Positions 34,503-43,014 of a stretch of DNA of 64,000 nucleotides are shown in pieces. The DNA lies in contig NZ_AZGA01000087.1 of the NCBI RefSeq assembly GCF_001436375.1, positions 124,086-188,085 on the forward strand. The letters are read 5' to 3'. The translations under genes were made by a program, and so were the position numbers. The notes beneath the pieces were generated by a model. That model was given only the letters and a program-made list of their open reading frames with translations, did not search any database and was not told the origin of the DNA. Origin of the DNA: Agrilactobacillus composti DSM 18527 = JCM 14202. GTDB taxonomy: Bacteria > Bacillota > Bacilli > Lactobacillales > Lactobacillaceae. Position 1 is the first letter of the stretch, and each line of letters opens with the position of its first letter.

Positions 34503-35618
34503 ATGTGGCATGAATTAGGACAACTGATGAAAGATACTAAGAAACATTTAATGACAGGTGTCTCCTATATGATTCCATTTGTTGTAGCTGGTGGTGTTTT
34601 ATTGGCATTGAGTGTGCTATTTTCTGGAAAATCGGCAGTACCAACTAGTGGGGCCTTGGCAAAATTAGCCGGGATTGGAACAGCTGGATTAGGTTTAATG
34701 GTGCCAATTCTATCTGGTTATATTGCCTATTCCATGGCAGATCGACCAGGGTTAGCACCTGGTATCATTGGCGGCTATTTAGCCAATGCAATTGGTGCCG
34801 GATTTATCGGCGGTATTATTTCAGGATTACTAGCGGGTATCACGGTATTCTTTATTCGGCGGATTAAAGTGCCCAGTGCACTCCAATCAGTGATGCCGAT
34901 TTTCATTATCCCCTTAGTTAGTACAATTATTGTTGGTGGTTTTATGCAATGGGTGATTGGGTTACCAATTGCTAATTTGATGAAGGCCTTGTCAGCTTGG
35001 TTGAACGGTTTAGGTACAGGAAATTCAATTATTTTGGGCTTAGTTTTAGGTGCAATGATTGGTTTTGATATGGGTGGTCCAGTTAACAAAGTTGCCTACA
35101 GTTTTGGCGTTGCCATGGTAGGCACGATCAATGCATCAACTGGGTTACCAAGTCATTCGGCCATGGTTATTATGGCAGGAATCGGCGTCGCTATCTGTGT
35201 GCCGCCACTGGCCATGGGTGTAGCGACAATTGTTGCCCCTAAAAAATTTACGACAGAAGAACGTGAATCTGGGAAAGCGGCAATTGTCATGGGGCTGGTT
35301 GGTATTTCTGAAGGGGCTATCCCATTTGCAGCGGGTGATCCATTAAGGGTCATTCCAGCAAACATTATTGGCGCTTCAGTAGCCAGTGCAACGGCTATGG
35401 GTTTAGCCGCTGGTAATCCAGCACCTTGGGGTGGTTGGATCGTGGCACTGGTTGCACAAAAACCATGGGCCTACCTATTGGCCTCGTTAATTGGTGTGGC
35501 AATTACGGCAACAATAGTCATTGCCTTAAAGAAAAATGTGAGTACTGTCGCAACGGATGCTAAGGCAGAAATCGACGACAATGATGATTTTCAATTGGAC
35601 GACTTGAAAGTACTATAA
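34503..35618 (+). CDS. PTS fructose-family IIC permease
   Basis: A 371-residue membrane permease with about nine to ten segments. Fructose-family IIC marks are GVSYMIPFVVAGGVLLAL near the N terminus, GFDMGGPVNKVAYSFG and EGAIPFAAGDPLRVIP. The ATG at 34503 has AGAGG 8 bases upstream; an in-frame GTG three codons earlier is less well placed. The C-terminal tail ends with an acidic stretch. Substrate is predicted, from context, to be a 1,5-anhydrohexitol. Confidence 0.92.
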   Translation: MWHELGQLMKDTKKHLMTGVSYMIPFVVAGGVLLALSVLFSGKSAVPTSGALAKLAGIGTAGLGLMVPILSGYIAYSMADRPGLAPGIIGGYLANAIGAGFIGGIISGLLAGITVFFIRRIKVPSALQSVMPIFIIPLVSTIIVGGFMQWVIGLPIANLMKALSAWLNGLGTGNSIILGLVLGAMIGFDMGGPVNKVAYSFGVAMVGTINASTGLPSHSAMVIMAGIGVAICVPPLAMGVATIVAPKKFTTEERESGKAAIVMGLVGISEGAIPFAAGDPLRVIPANIIGASVASATAMGLAAGNPAPWGGWIVALVAQKPWAYLLASLIGVAITATIVIALKKNVSTVATDAKAEIDDNDDFQLDDLKVL

Positions 35619-35635
35619 AATAATCCGGACAATAA

Positions 35636-35669
35636 AAAACGACGTAATTTGAAGTTACGCCGTTTTTTC
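35636..35669 (+). terminator. Terminator after the PTS operon
   Basis: AAAACGACGTAA pairs with TTACGCCGTTTT (one G-T pair) across a 7-base loop and runs into TTTTTT. Confidence 0.88.
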
Positions 35670-35679
35670 TACAATCAGC

Positions 35680-35713
35680 CAAGAGAAAGTTGCTATTAAA
35701 GGACTTTCTTTTT
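35680..35713 (+). repeat. 34-bp intergenic hairpin repeat, copy B
   Basis: Identical over 34 bases to the minus strand of 4096-4129. It again follows a first terminator at the end of a transcription unit and has the hairpin arms AGAAAGT/ACTTTCT with a T run. Confidence 0.85.
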
Positions 35714-35730
35714 ATTTGGCTATTGTTCTA

Positions 35731-36498
35731 TCATAAGTACCAATTCTCGCCGTTGGATCGTAACACCTTTTCAATAGCTTTTGGATCATGGTGTAAAGCT
35801 TCAGCAACCAAATCCACGTCTGCCATGGTAAAACTATATTTAGCCCGGGTGCCAGGTAAGTCACTGCCGAAAATTAGACCGTCAGGATTTTCCTGATACA
35901 ATCCCGGAATTAACGCGGTCAATTCAGCACGGCTATAAGCAACCCGACCAAAGCCAGTGAGCCGTAACGGGATACCCGCGGCTAATAGGCGCTTGAGGTC
36001 ATCGTTGGCGACTTTGGCCATCCCTAAATGATCAATGGAGACCTTAGGCAAAGCCAAAATTAGTTTTAACAGGGCCGGGTCAGCCGTAGCCAGATTCAAA
36101 TAAAACTCGGTTTGCCAGCCGCATAGATCATAAACCCGCCGAGCTAATGTTTGTACATCTGCTAAAGGTGTGCCTAACCCCCGGTAAAAGTTAAAGCGAA
36201 TCCCCTTGATCCCAATCCCATCTAAACGGCGGATTGCTTGATCAGTGGTATCGGTGGGTAATTGGGTGATGCCTACAAAATTTTTCCCCAGCGCTTTTAG
36301 AACTGGCTCAAAATAAGTTTGATCATTGCCTTGAAAGGAACCCGACACCACGGCACCACCTGTGGCAGTCAAGCCCAATTCCTGGAGCTGTGTTAGATAT
36401 TGCTCGGTGGTATAAGGTGCGGGTAAAAAGCCATTATTTTCAATTAAAGGGAAGGCGGGATCAATAATATGAAAATGACTGTCAAATATTTTTTGCAT
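35731..36498 (-). CDS. Amidohydrolase-family metal-dependent hydrolase
   Basis: A 255-residue TIM-barrel hydrolase of the amidohydrolase 2 / dicarboxylate lactonase-like group. The metal-binding start is FDSHFHIIDP, then GSFQGND, VSIDHLGM with a conserved histidine, and LIFGSDLPGT with the catalytic aspartate near the C terminus. ATG 36498 has AAGGA 7 bases upstream. It is co-directional with and 23 bases after the acetyltransferase gene. The substrate is unknown. Confidence 0.85.
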   Translation of the reverse strand: MQKIFDSHFHIIDPAFPLIENNGFLPAPYTTEQYLTQLQELGLTATGGAVVSGSFQGNDQTYFEPVLKALGKNFVGITQLPTDTTDQAIRRLDGIGIKGIRFNFYRGLGTPLADVQTLARRVYDLCGWQTEFYLNLATADPALLKLILALPKVSIDHLGMAKVANDDLKRLLAAGIPLRLTGFGRVAYSRAELTALIPGLYQENPDGLIFGSDLPGTRAKYSFTMADVDLVAEALHHDPKAIEKVLRSNGENWYL

Positions 36499-36521
36499 CA
36501 CGATGTCCTTTCAGGCCAGTG

Positions 36522-37148
36522 CTACTGGAGTTGACCGGGTAGTCTCAATTTTTGCTTAGGCGGAAATTGTCGGTCGAATTCGGCCACAGCCTTGGAATCG
36601 ACCGTATAGCCAACCGGGTCTTCATAAGTCCCAGAGCGTCCGTTCAAGGTGCCAGGAATAAGTTCATGTATCAAGAAATAAGGCACAACTTGCTCTCGGG
36701 GTTCAGCAGCATAATGGATGTCCAGCTGACTGCCCACCACAAAGCCAAACCGGCCATAAAAATCCAAATTACCGGTAATGGCGATCACGGCGTAGCCTAA
36801 GTTGGTGGCTCGTTTCATGGAATTCTGAAGTAAAATACCACCGTAGCCTTGGTGTTGGTACTTAGGCGCAATACTCAAAGGCCCAAAGGTCACAATTGGT
36901 AAGACTTGGCCGGCATCTAAATTAATTTGGGCTTTTACATACATAATATGACCGATGATCTGATCATTGACCCACAGCCCCAGATTCAAATCAGCAATTA
37001 ATTCCGGCCGGCCTTGAAATTGATGGACAATGTAATGCTCGGTGGCCCCAGGCTGATAAACATTCCAAAAAGCTTCCCGGGTCAAGTACTCAATTGCCGG
37101 ATAGTCAGCCGGTTGGATGGGTTTGATTTGATAATTTGAAAGTGCCAT
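36522..37148 (-). CDS. GNAT family N-acetyltransferase
   Basis: A 208-residue acyl-CoA-dependent acetyltransferase. The acetyl-CoA loop is PKYQHQGYGGILLQNSM (motif A, Q/RxxGxG/A), preceded by the FGPLSI strand; VIAITGNLDFYGRFGF is the following block, as in YhbS-like proteins. ATG 37148 is chosen with GGGAGG 6 bases upstream. It lies 30 bases after the DegV gene. The acceptor substrate is unknown. Confidence 0.88.
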   Translation of the reverse strand: MALSNYQIKPIQPADYPAIEYLTREAFWNVYQPGATEHYIVHQFQGRPELIADLNLGLWVNDQIIGHIMYVKAQINLDAGQVLPIVTFGPLSIAPKYQHQGYGGILLQNSMKRATNLGYAVIAITGNLDFYGRFGFVVGSQLDIHYAAEPREQVVPYFLIHELIPGTLNGRSGTYEDPVGYTVDSKAVAEFDRQFPPKQKLRLPGQLQ

Positions 37149-37178
37149 AGCACACCTCCCTAACAATTAAACTAAAAT

Positions 37179-38057
37179 TTAGCGCTTGTCACCCCAGAAA
37201 AACAGGGCAATCGTTCCGGGACCTGTATGGGAGCCAATCGTTGTTCCGATGTGATTGATTTCAACGGGACCATTTAATTTTGGAAACCGGGCTTCGATCA
37301 TGGTTGCCACATTTTTGGCATCATCATAAAAAGCTGATTGAGAAATATAGCATTTACCACTGTAGTCAGTGCCTTGTTCAGCATGGGCCACCATTTGATC
37401 CACCAGCGCTTTTTCTGCCAATTTTTTACCCCGTAATTTTTTTCTCGGGGTTAAGTGACCGGTGGCATCCATATCTAATAAGGGCACGATATGAAATTGG
37501 GTGCCGAACCAGCCGGATACTTTGGACAAGCGGCCCAAGCGGACATAGTAGCTGAGATCCGTGGAGATGAACCAGTGATGGACGCTTAGTTTATTTTCTT
37601 CAGCCCAACTTTTAACCGCATCAATGGATTTGCCGGCGTCACGTAAATCGGCCAATTTATCCATCAGCAGCCCATAGCCTGAAGAGGCTGCCAGAGAATC
37701 GATAATTTCAATTTTGCGCTGGGGATACTTGGCGTCCAATTGTTCCTTAGCCACCATGGCCGCATTCATCACTCCGGACAGGCCACTTGATAAGGAGACG
37801 TGCAAAATATCTTGGCCAGCTTCTAGGAAGCGGGTGAAATATTGAATGAATTCGGCAACGTTGACTTGTGATGTTTCAGTCTGGGCCCCATTGGCCATTT
37901 CGGCATAAAACTCATCAAAGGGGATGGATTGCCCCAAGTCGTCAAGATATTGTTTACCATCAATGGAAAAGTGGAACGGCACATAATGGATCTGACGGGC
38001 ATCGAAGTGTGCCTGGCTCAGATCAGCTGTGGATTCACAACTTAAAATGAATGACAT
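37179..38057 (-). CDS. DegV family fatty-acid-binding protein
   Basis: A 292-residue DegV protein, a two-domain fold that holds a single fatty acid and, as FakB, presents it to the FakA kinase. Marks are SCESTADLS at the N terminus, VNVAEFIQYF with the QTETSQ loop before it, HVSLSSGLSGVMNAA (the fatty acid carboxylate site) and the late HIGTTIGSHTGPGTIALFFWG. GGGAGG precedes the ATG. It heads a group with the GNAT and amidohydrolase genes. Confidence 0.92.
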   Translation of the reverse strand: MSFILSCESTADLSQAHFDARQIHYVPFHFSIDGKQYLDDLGQSIPFDEFYAEMANGAQTETSQVNVAEFIQYFTRFLEAGQDILHVSLSSGLSGVMNAAMVAKEQLDAKYPQRKIEIIDSLAASSGYGLLMDKLADLRDAGKSIDAVKSWAEENKLSVHHWFISTDLSYYVRLGRLSKVSGWFGTQFHIVPLLDMDATGHLTPRKKLRGKKLAEKALVDQMVAHAEQGTDYSGKCYISQSAFYDDAKNVATMIEARFPKLNGPVEINHIGTTIGSHTGPGTIALFFWGDKR

Positions 38058-38346
38058 TTGATAAAATTCCTCCCTTATATTATTACGCTAAATTAAGTCT
38101 ATCAGTGTCGCTTAAAAAAAGATACGGGCAGGGCTCAATATCTAGTTAGGGTGTGGTTAAGACGAAAAATAACCTTAAAATGATGCTGACCGCTGAATAG
38201 TGGATTTACGGGGGTGCTCTGACTGTGCAAGGCACAACGTAACAGCGAATCCTTAAAAATCGACAACTATTTAAGCAACGTGCTAAGATTAGTATAGTAG
38301 CTGTGTCTGACAAGCTACTGATTCAAAATTTGGGGGAATGATATAG

Positions 38347-38730
38347 ATGCAGTCAATCAAAGAATTTTTTACAAAAATGTTTGTGTTTAGCGCCAGTGCC
38401 ACGCGAAAGCAGTTTTGGGTGCCGTATTTTGGCATTATCATCATCACGATTTTAATGGCCTACGCAACTGGCAGTACTGAATACCTTCGAACTGAGAAGT
38501 TCAATTTGCAGCTGACGGGAGCCTCAATTACCTTTGGTATCTATTTACTGGTGGTCTGGTTAGCCAATTTTACGCTAACCGCGCGGCGCCTCCACGATAC
38601 CAATCGCAGTAATTGGTGGATTTTTATCCAATTAGTCCCTTTGATCGGGGCCATTTGGTATCTAGTCTTGCTTTTGCTGCCTAGTAAGGCCGAGACGCGC
38701 TGGCCAAAGAATCAATCAGAAGTGCACTAA
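38347..38730 (+). CDS. DUF805 membrane protein
   Basis: A 127-residue membrane protein with three predicted segments. The DUF805 hallmark is the ARRLHDTNRSNWW motif followed by IFIQLVPLIGAIWYL, near residues 82-110. DUF805 proteins are small inner-membrane proteins of unknown function. It is a lone gene on the plus strand with GGGGG before the ATG, and the 289 bases before it contain no other gene. Confidence 0.88.
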   Translation: MQSIKEFFTKMFVFSASATRKQFWVPYFGIIIITILMAYATGSTEYLRTEKFNLQLTGASITFGIYLLVVWLANFTLTARRLHDTNRSNWWIFIQLVPLIGAIWYLVLLLLPSKAETRWPKNQSEVH

Positions 38731-38811
38731 CAGCGAAAAATTATGAATGGGACTGGTTACCAAGCGTTTCAGACATATTTTAATAAATTAATTTTCTAGT
38801 GAGAAAATTTT

Positions 38812-38856
38812 AAACAGGCACCTAATTTCAGGTCAATTGAAATTAGGTGCCTGTTT
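38812..38856. terminator. Bidirectional terminator between DUF805 and methyltransferase genes
   Basis: A perfect 19-bp stem (38812-38830 against 38838-38856, arm begins AAACAGGCACCTAATTTCA) with a 7-base loop, between convergent genes. Confidence 0.92.
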
Positions 38857-38893
38857 ATATTGGCTATTTTTAATGGATTAGGGGTGGATTATA

Positions 38894-40030
38894 TTAAGCT
38901 TGACCCCAAACAGCCGTGGCCACTTTTTTAACCAAGGTTAATTTAGCCCATTGTTGGGCTTCAGTCAGCTTATTACCTTCAGCTGTGGATGCAAAGCCGC
39001 ATTGGGTAGATAAGGCTAAGTTTTCTAAAGGCACATATTTGGTAGCTTCTTGGATACGTTGTTTCAAAGTCGCTTCTGTTTCTAGTTCAGGCGTTTTAGA
39101 AGTAACCAGGCCTAAAACCAGGCGACTATTGGGCTGGCCGGCATGGAGTTCAGCCAATGGTGAGAAGTCCCCAGAACGTTCATTATCGTACTCCAAGAAA
39201 AAACCAGCATAAGGCAGTTGTTTCAAATATTTAATGACTGGGGCATAACCACCGGTGAATAAGAAGGTGGAATGGAAATTACCCCGGCAAATATGGGTGG
39301 TGACGGTTAAGTCCTGGGGTAGATCTTGTAAGATGGCTTGGAGGACAGTCGTGAATTCTTCGCCCCATTTTTCATATTTGGCATGTTCGGCCGGTTTGTC
39401 TTTGGTGTCATTTAGTTGTTCGATCAAGTAAGCCCAAGAGGTGTCGTCTAATTGGATATAACGGGCGCCTAATTCATAGAAATGTAAAACCGTCTCATGA
39501 TAAGCCTTGGCCAAATCATCTAAATAATCTTGGCGATTGTCATAAAAATCCGTCACATTGTGGACTAAGTTGTCCCGGATGATCAACGAAGGCGAAGGAA
39601 TGGTTTGCTTCGGGACAATACCTTTAGGGGTCACACTTTTTAGATATTGGAAAGCTTTGAAGAAGGGATGTTCAGGGTTATAAGCAACTTTGCCAACTAA
39701 AGTGACATCATCGGAGGTCAAAGCCTCTCCCTTAAAACCATAGTGATTGCCCTTAGGGACTTTATTGACACCCGTTAAGCCCCATAAGAAATCCAAATGC
39801 CACCAGCGCCGGCTGAATTCGCCGTCGGTCACATCTTTGAAACCTAAAGCAGCCTGTTTTTCAACCACCCGCTTGATTTCCTGATGTTGAACGGTTTCTA
39901 ATTGGGCTTGGTCAATTTTGCCGGCCTCAAAATCACTGTGGGCCTGTTTTAAAGCTGCTGGGCGTAATAAACTGCCTACTAAATCATACCGAAATGGCGC
40001 TTTGGTTGTTGTTAAAGTTGATGCTGTCAT
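38894..40030 (-). CDS. MetE-like cobalamin-independent methionine synthase II family protein
   Basis: A 378-residue protein similar to the C-terminal catalytic half of MetE (YxjG/YxjH group). It should methylate homocysteine or a related thiol using a zinc-bound substrate. The zinc ligands are expected in THICRGNF (His and Cys), the FFLEYDNERSG region and the late STQCGFAS cysteine. The folate-binding half of full MetE is absent, so the methyl donor is uncertain. A T-box leader upstream ties it to charged tRNA supply, most likely methionine. Confidence 0.88.
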   Translation of the reverse strand: MTASTLTTTKAPFRYDLVGSLLRPAALKQAHSDFEAGKIDQAQLETVQHQEIKRVVEKQAALGFKDVTDGEFSRRWWHLDFLWGLTGVNKVPKGNHYGFKGEALTSDDVTLVGKVAYNPEHPFFKAFQYLKSVTPKGIVPKQTIPSPSLIIRDNLVHNVTDFYDNRQDYLDDLAKAYHETVLHFYELGARYIQLDDTSWAYLIEQLNDTKDKPAEHAKYEKWGEEFTTVLQAILQDLPQDLTVTTHICRGNFHSTFLFTGGYAPVIKYLKQLPYAGFFLEYDNERSGDFSPLAELHAGQPNSRLVLGLVTSKTPELETEATLKQRIQEATKYVPLENLALSTQCGFASTAEGNKLTEAQQWAKLTLVKKVATAVWGQA

Positions 40031-40056
40031 ATAATTTACCTCCAGATTTTAATGTC

Positions 40057-40340
40057 AAAAAAAACACCCCTTGACTGCCAATATTTAGCAATCAAGGGGC
40101 GAATGCATCGCGTTACCACCCTTAGTTCGTGTCACTGGTCGCCCAGGACAGCTCAAAGTACCAATTGATACTCCGGCAAGTTAACGGTTGCGACCGCTGG
40201 ACCAGCGTGAACCGGCACAGCACTATTCCGAGCTCATTTTCGTCATCTTAAACCAGCCCTGTTTTCACTAGTCAGGGTCTCTGTTGCTGGGGCCGATGCT
40301 TACTCTACTCTTCAAAATGTTTCTCATGACATCGTTAATT
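40057..40340 (-). promoter_or_regulatory. T-box riboswitch leader
   Basis: On the minus strand the T-box sequence AGGGTGGTAACGCG (40109-40122) is followed by a terminator hairpin (CCCCTTGA at 40067-40074 pairing with 40092-40099) and a T run. The upstream 200 bases can fold into the long stem I. A candidate methionine specifier ATG is seen at about 40233-40240, which fits the MetE-like gene. Uncharged tRNA would favour antitermination. Confidence 0.92.
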
Positions 40341-40352
40341 TATTCTAATGAA

Positions 40353-40381
40353 AATATAATTTATTTACGGTGATTTGTCAA
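40353..40381 (-). promoter_or_regulatory. Promoter of the T-box leader
   Basis: Consensus TTGACA (40376-40381) and TATATT (40353-40358) with a 17-bp spacer on the minus strand. Confidence 0.85.
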
Positions 40382-40416
40382 TGGGTAAATCCGATTGAAA
40401 GTTTGAAGTCACTGGA

Positions 40417-41130
40417 TCAAAGCTGGCGTAAATCCGCTTCCTGTGGGGCGGTTAAAGCACTTAGCGCGGTGTCTAAAACTAATTGGTGTTGGGCATTAAA
40501 AACCACGACCCGATTGGCCAATTCAGCGATTTGCTGGAAATTATGACTGGCCACTAAAATTGTTTTACCCGCGGCGTTTAAGGATTGGAGCAGTTGCGTT
40601 AATTTGGTTTGATAAGCCATGGATAACCCATTATAAGGCTCATCTAGAATGATGACGGCAGGATTCATAGTTAAAACACTGCCCAAAGCCACTAGTTTTT
40701 GCTCCCCACCAGAAAGTTGATAGGGTACGCGCTGGGCTAGTGCTTCGATGCCTAAGAGCGTTAAGATATCCGTTACCCGCTGATTAACTGCGTCACTGAC
40801 TAAACCTTGTTGCTTCGGGCCAAAAGCCAGTTCTTCAAAGACCGTATCATTGAAAAGCTGGACATCGCTATTTTGAAAGACAAAACCAATCCGTTGATGT
40901 AAGTGATTTTGACAGCGATCCGTTGAATTGACCACCTTGTCTTCAAAATAATAGGTGCCCGTTTGGGGTTTTAAGAGGCCAGTTAGAATTTTGAACAAAG
41001 TGGACTTGCCTGACCCATTAGGACCCATCAGTGCCACGAAATCCCCTGGGGTGATGGTTAAATTGATATCAGCTAAACTGGGGGCTTGGGTGGCATCATA
41101 TGTAAATGAGATATTTTTTAATTTAAACAT
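40417..41130 (-). CDS. larO: Nickel ABC transporter ATPase LarO
   Basis: A 237-residue ATPase energising nickel uptake for lactate racemase. Motifs: Walker A GPNGSGKST, Q-loop FVFQNSDVQLF (typical of Cbi/EcfA-type ATPases), signature LSGGEQKLVALGSVL, Walker B VIILDEPYNGLS, switch VASHNF. The ATG at 41130 overlaps the larQ stop by one base (TAATG) and has GGAG 6 bases upstream. It is the last gene of larR-larMN-larQ-larO. Confidence 0.93.
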   Translation of the reverse strand: MFKLKNISFTYDATQAPSLADINLTITPGDFVALMGPNGSGKSTLFKILTGLLKPQTGTYYFEDKVVNSTDRCQNHLHQRIGFVFQNSDVQLFNDTVFEELAFGPKQQGLVSDAVNQRVTDILTLLGIEALAQRVPYQLSGGEQKLVALGSVLTMNPAVIILDEPYNGLSMAYQTKLTQLLQSLNAAGKTILVASHNFQQIAELANRVVVFNAQHQLVLDTALSALTAPQEADLRQL

Positions 41131-41945
41131 TAGTAGCTCCAGACTAGGCAATACATCATGATCAGACTTAAATCTAATCCTAATATACGCCAATCGTGTT
41201 TTGACAGGGCCAAGTGTTCCACCTTGGTGGTTTGACCGTGGTAGCCCCTTAAGGTCATGGCTTCATAAACGGCTAAAACATAGCGTTTACTGGTCAAATA
41301 TAGCCGCCCCATGATTTTGGCAGTTTGGTAAAAGGGTGTGGGTACGCTGGTGGCCCGGCGCAATTCAATCGCCCATAAGACTTGGACTAAATAAGTGGCT
41401 AAGATATGACAATATTTGATGGTTATACTTAAGGCTAATACAAAAAGTGGCGGTACGTGGAGTTGACGTAGGGCTTTGATAAAGTCCACCCAGGTGATCT
41501 CTTGCAAAAACAAAGCCACCTGGCCCAAGATCAACACTGTTTTGAATAATAGCCAAAGACCCAGGCTCCAGGAATTTAAAAAGCAACTGGGTAAAATGAA
41601 TAGGACTGAAAATACACTCATTTGGCCTAGACGTTTGGCAAATTGATACAACTGTAGCGCCGATAGTCGGTAAAGCCGTACCAGCCATACTAGAGCTAAG
41701 AGCCAAATTAATAAGGGCTTTTGGGCCAAAGAAAGCAGTAGGATCATGATGCCTAAATTGACCACTTGTAACCAAGGTTGTTGCTGGGTTTGGTGAATGT
41801 TTTGAGGGGCGTTCAACTGAGTCAACAAATGTTGCAGCCAGCCTAAGTTCTTGTTAAGGGGATTATAAACGTGTTTTTTAGTGCTGGGGTTTGTGACTGA
41901 CTGGTTTTGCTGCAGCCAGTTTGGTAGTTCAATTGAGGCGTTCAT
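41130..41945 (-). CDS. larQ: Nickel ABC transporter permease LarQ
   Basis: A 271-residue CbiQ/EcfT-like membrane protein that couples the ATPase to the LarMN component. Several membrane segments lie between about residues 55 and 155, and the ATPase-coupling region near ELRRATSVPTPFYQTA and AMTLRGYHG carries the ARG-type motifs of this family. ATG 41945 is used with GGAG 8 bases upstream; GTG codons just before it are less well placed. It overlaps larMN by 17 bases. Confidence 0.9.
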   Translation of the reverse strand: MNASIELPNWLQQNQSVTNPSTKKHVYNPLNKNLGWLQHLLTQLNAPQNIHQTQQQPWLQVVNLGIMILLLSLAQKPLLIWLLALVWLVRLYRLSALQLYQFAKRLGQMSVFSVLFILPSCFLNSWSLGLWLLFKTVLILGQVALFLQEITWVDFIKALRQLHVPPLFVLALSITIKYCHILATYLVQVLWAIELRRATSVPTPFYQTAKIMGRLYLTSKRYVLAVYEAMTLRGYHGQTTKVEHLALSKHDWRILGLDLSLIMMYCLVWSY

Positions 41946-42918
41946 GGGCACCACTCCAAGCTTTTGTGAGTAAAAGGATCAAGATAATGGCCGTGACAGC
42001 CGCTAGGATATAGCCCACTGGTAGGGGTAGACCCTTGATGGTGTAGTCGCTAAACAGCGCTGAAAAATGAAAACCCTTGGCCATGCCGCTGGGCAAATGT
42101 TGACTGATATGACTGGCTTGTAGTTGCCGCAGCAAGGTTTGATTGTCCCATTCCCCAAAAGCATCCCCGGAGGCCAATAATCCCAGCGGCGATAATAGGG
42201 CTAAGCCACTGAATAAATAGATCCAAAAACTTCTTACCAAACCGCCCTGATTTTGATGCTCATATAATTCCTGGGGCGCATTTTTGGCAACGAAGTTATA
42301 GATAAATAACGTTAATAAGCTTTCAATCCAACCAGCCACCACTAAGTGGGCGAATAACATGGCTGGAATTGTGATAGCCAAACCATAGGGGGCATACAAG
42401 GGCTGACCGGCGCTGTTATGGGCAATTAAGGGTTGAATACCCAACTCAATGCCCGCCATGAGGGCCGCAAAGTTAATACCCACATAAGCCCCTACAAAAG
42501 CGCCGGTTTTAGGATGTTTCAATTGGGCCCCCAGTTTGAAAATGCCATAACCAATAAAGGGCATTAAAAAAGCCATATTAAAGGCGTTAGCCCCAAAGGC
42601 TAAAATTCCCCCATCCCCAAAAAGAAAGGCTTGAATAAATAACGTCACTGATAACGCTAAACACGCCGCCCAGGGCCCTATGAGGATCGCTAAAATTGTC
42701 CCCCCCACCGCATGGGCTGTGGTTCCTCCGGGAATGGGCACATTAAACATCATGACTAAAAAGGCCAAAGCCGCGCAGATACCAACCAGGGGGATGGTTT
42801 CTTTTTTTTCGGCAATTTGCGTCTTCACTTTTTTTAGGGATACGATCCAGATGGGCGCCATGGCTGTCAGTAATACCCCACAGGTTTGTGGGCTTAAATA
42901 ATTATCAGGAATATGCAT
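41929..42918 (-). CDS. larMN: Nickel transporter component LarMN (fused CbiM-CbiN type)
   Basis: A 329-residue membrane protein that captures nickel. The N terminus MHIPDNYLSP is the CbiM/NikM metal-binding start, whose His2 coordinates nickel. Further CbiM marks are VPIPGGTTAHAVGGT and GDGGILAFGANAFNMAF. The C-terminal part has extra membrane segments and a large loop corresponding to CbiN. ATG 42918 has GGAGG 5 bases upstream. It follows larR by 96 bases, where a LarR-type box is present. Confidence 0.93.
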   Translation of the reverse strand: MHIPDNYLSPQTCGVLLTAMAPIWIVSLKKVKTQIAEKKETIPLVGICAALAFLVMMFNVPIPGGTTAHAVGGTILAILIGPWAACLALSVTLFIQAFLFGDGGILAFGANAFNMAFLMPFIGYGIFKLGAQLKHPKTGAFVGAYVGINFAALMAGIELGIQPLIAHNSAGQPLYAPYGLAITIPAMLFAHLVVAGWIESLLTLFIYNFVAKNAPQELYEHQNQGGLVRSFWIYLFSGLALLSPLGLLASGDAFGEWDNQTLLRQLQASHISQHLPSGMAKGFHFSALFSDYTIKGLPLPVGYILAAVTAIILILLLTKAWSGAHERLN

Positions 42919-42992
42919 GGTAACCTCCAAAAATTTATCTTTTCAGCATTAAATTGTAACAGACAATACCGATATTGCCGTGACTAAATATG

Positions 42993-43006
42993 TATACAAA
43001 TGATAA
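42993..43006. promoter_or_regulatory. Candidate LarR box before larMN
   Basis: On the minus strand TTATCATTTGTATA agrees at 11 of 14 positions with the box before larA. It lies 75 bases before the larMN start codon, between larR and larMN. Confidence 0.5.
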
Positions 43007-43014
43007 CAAATACC

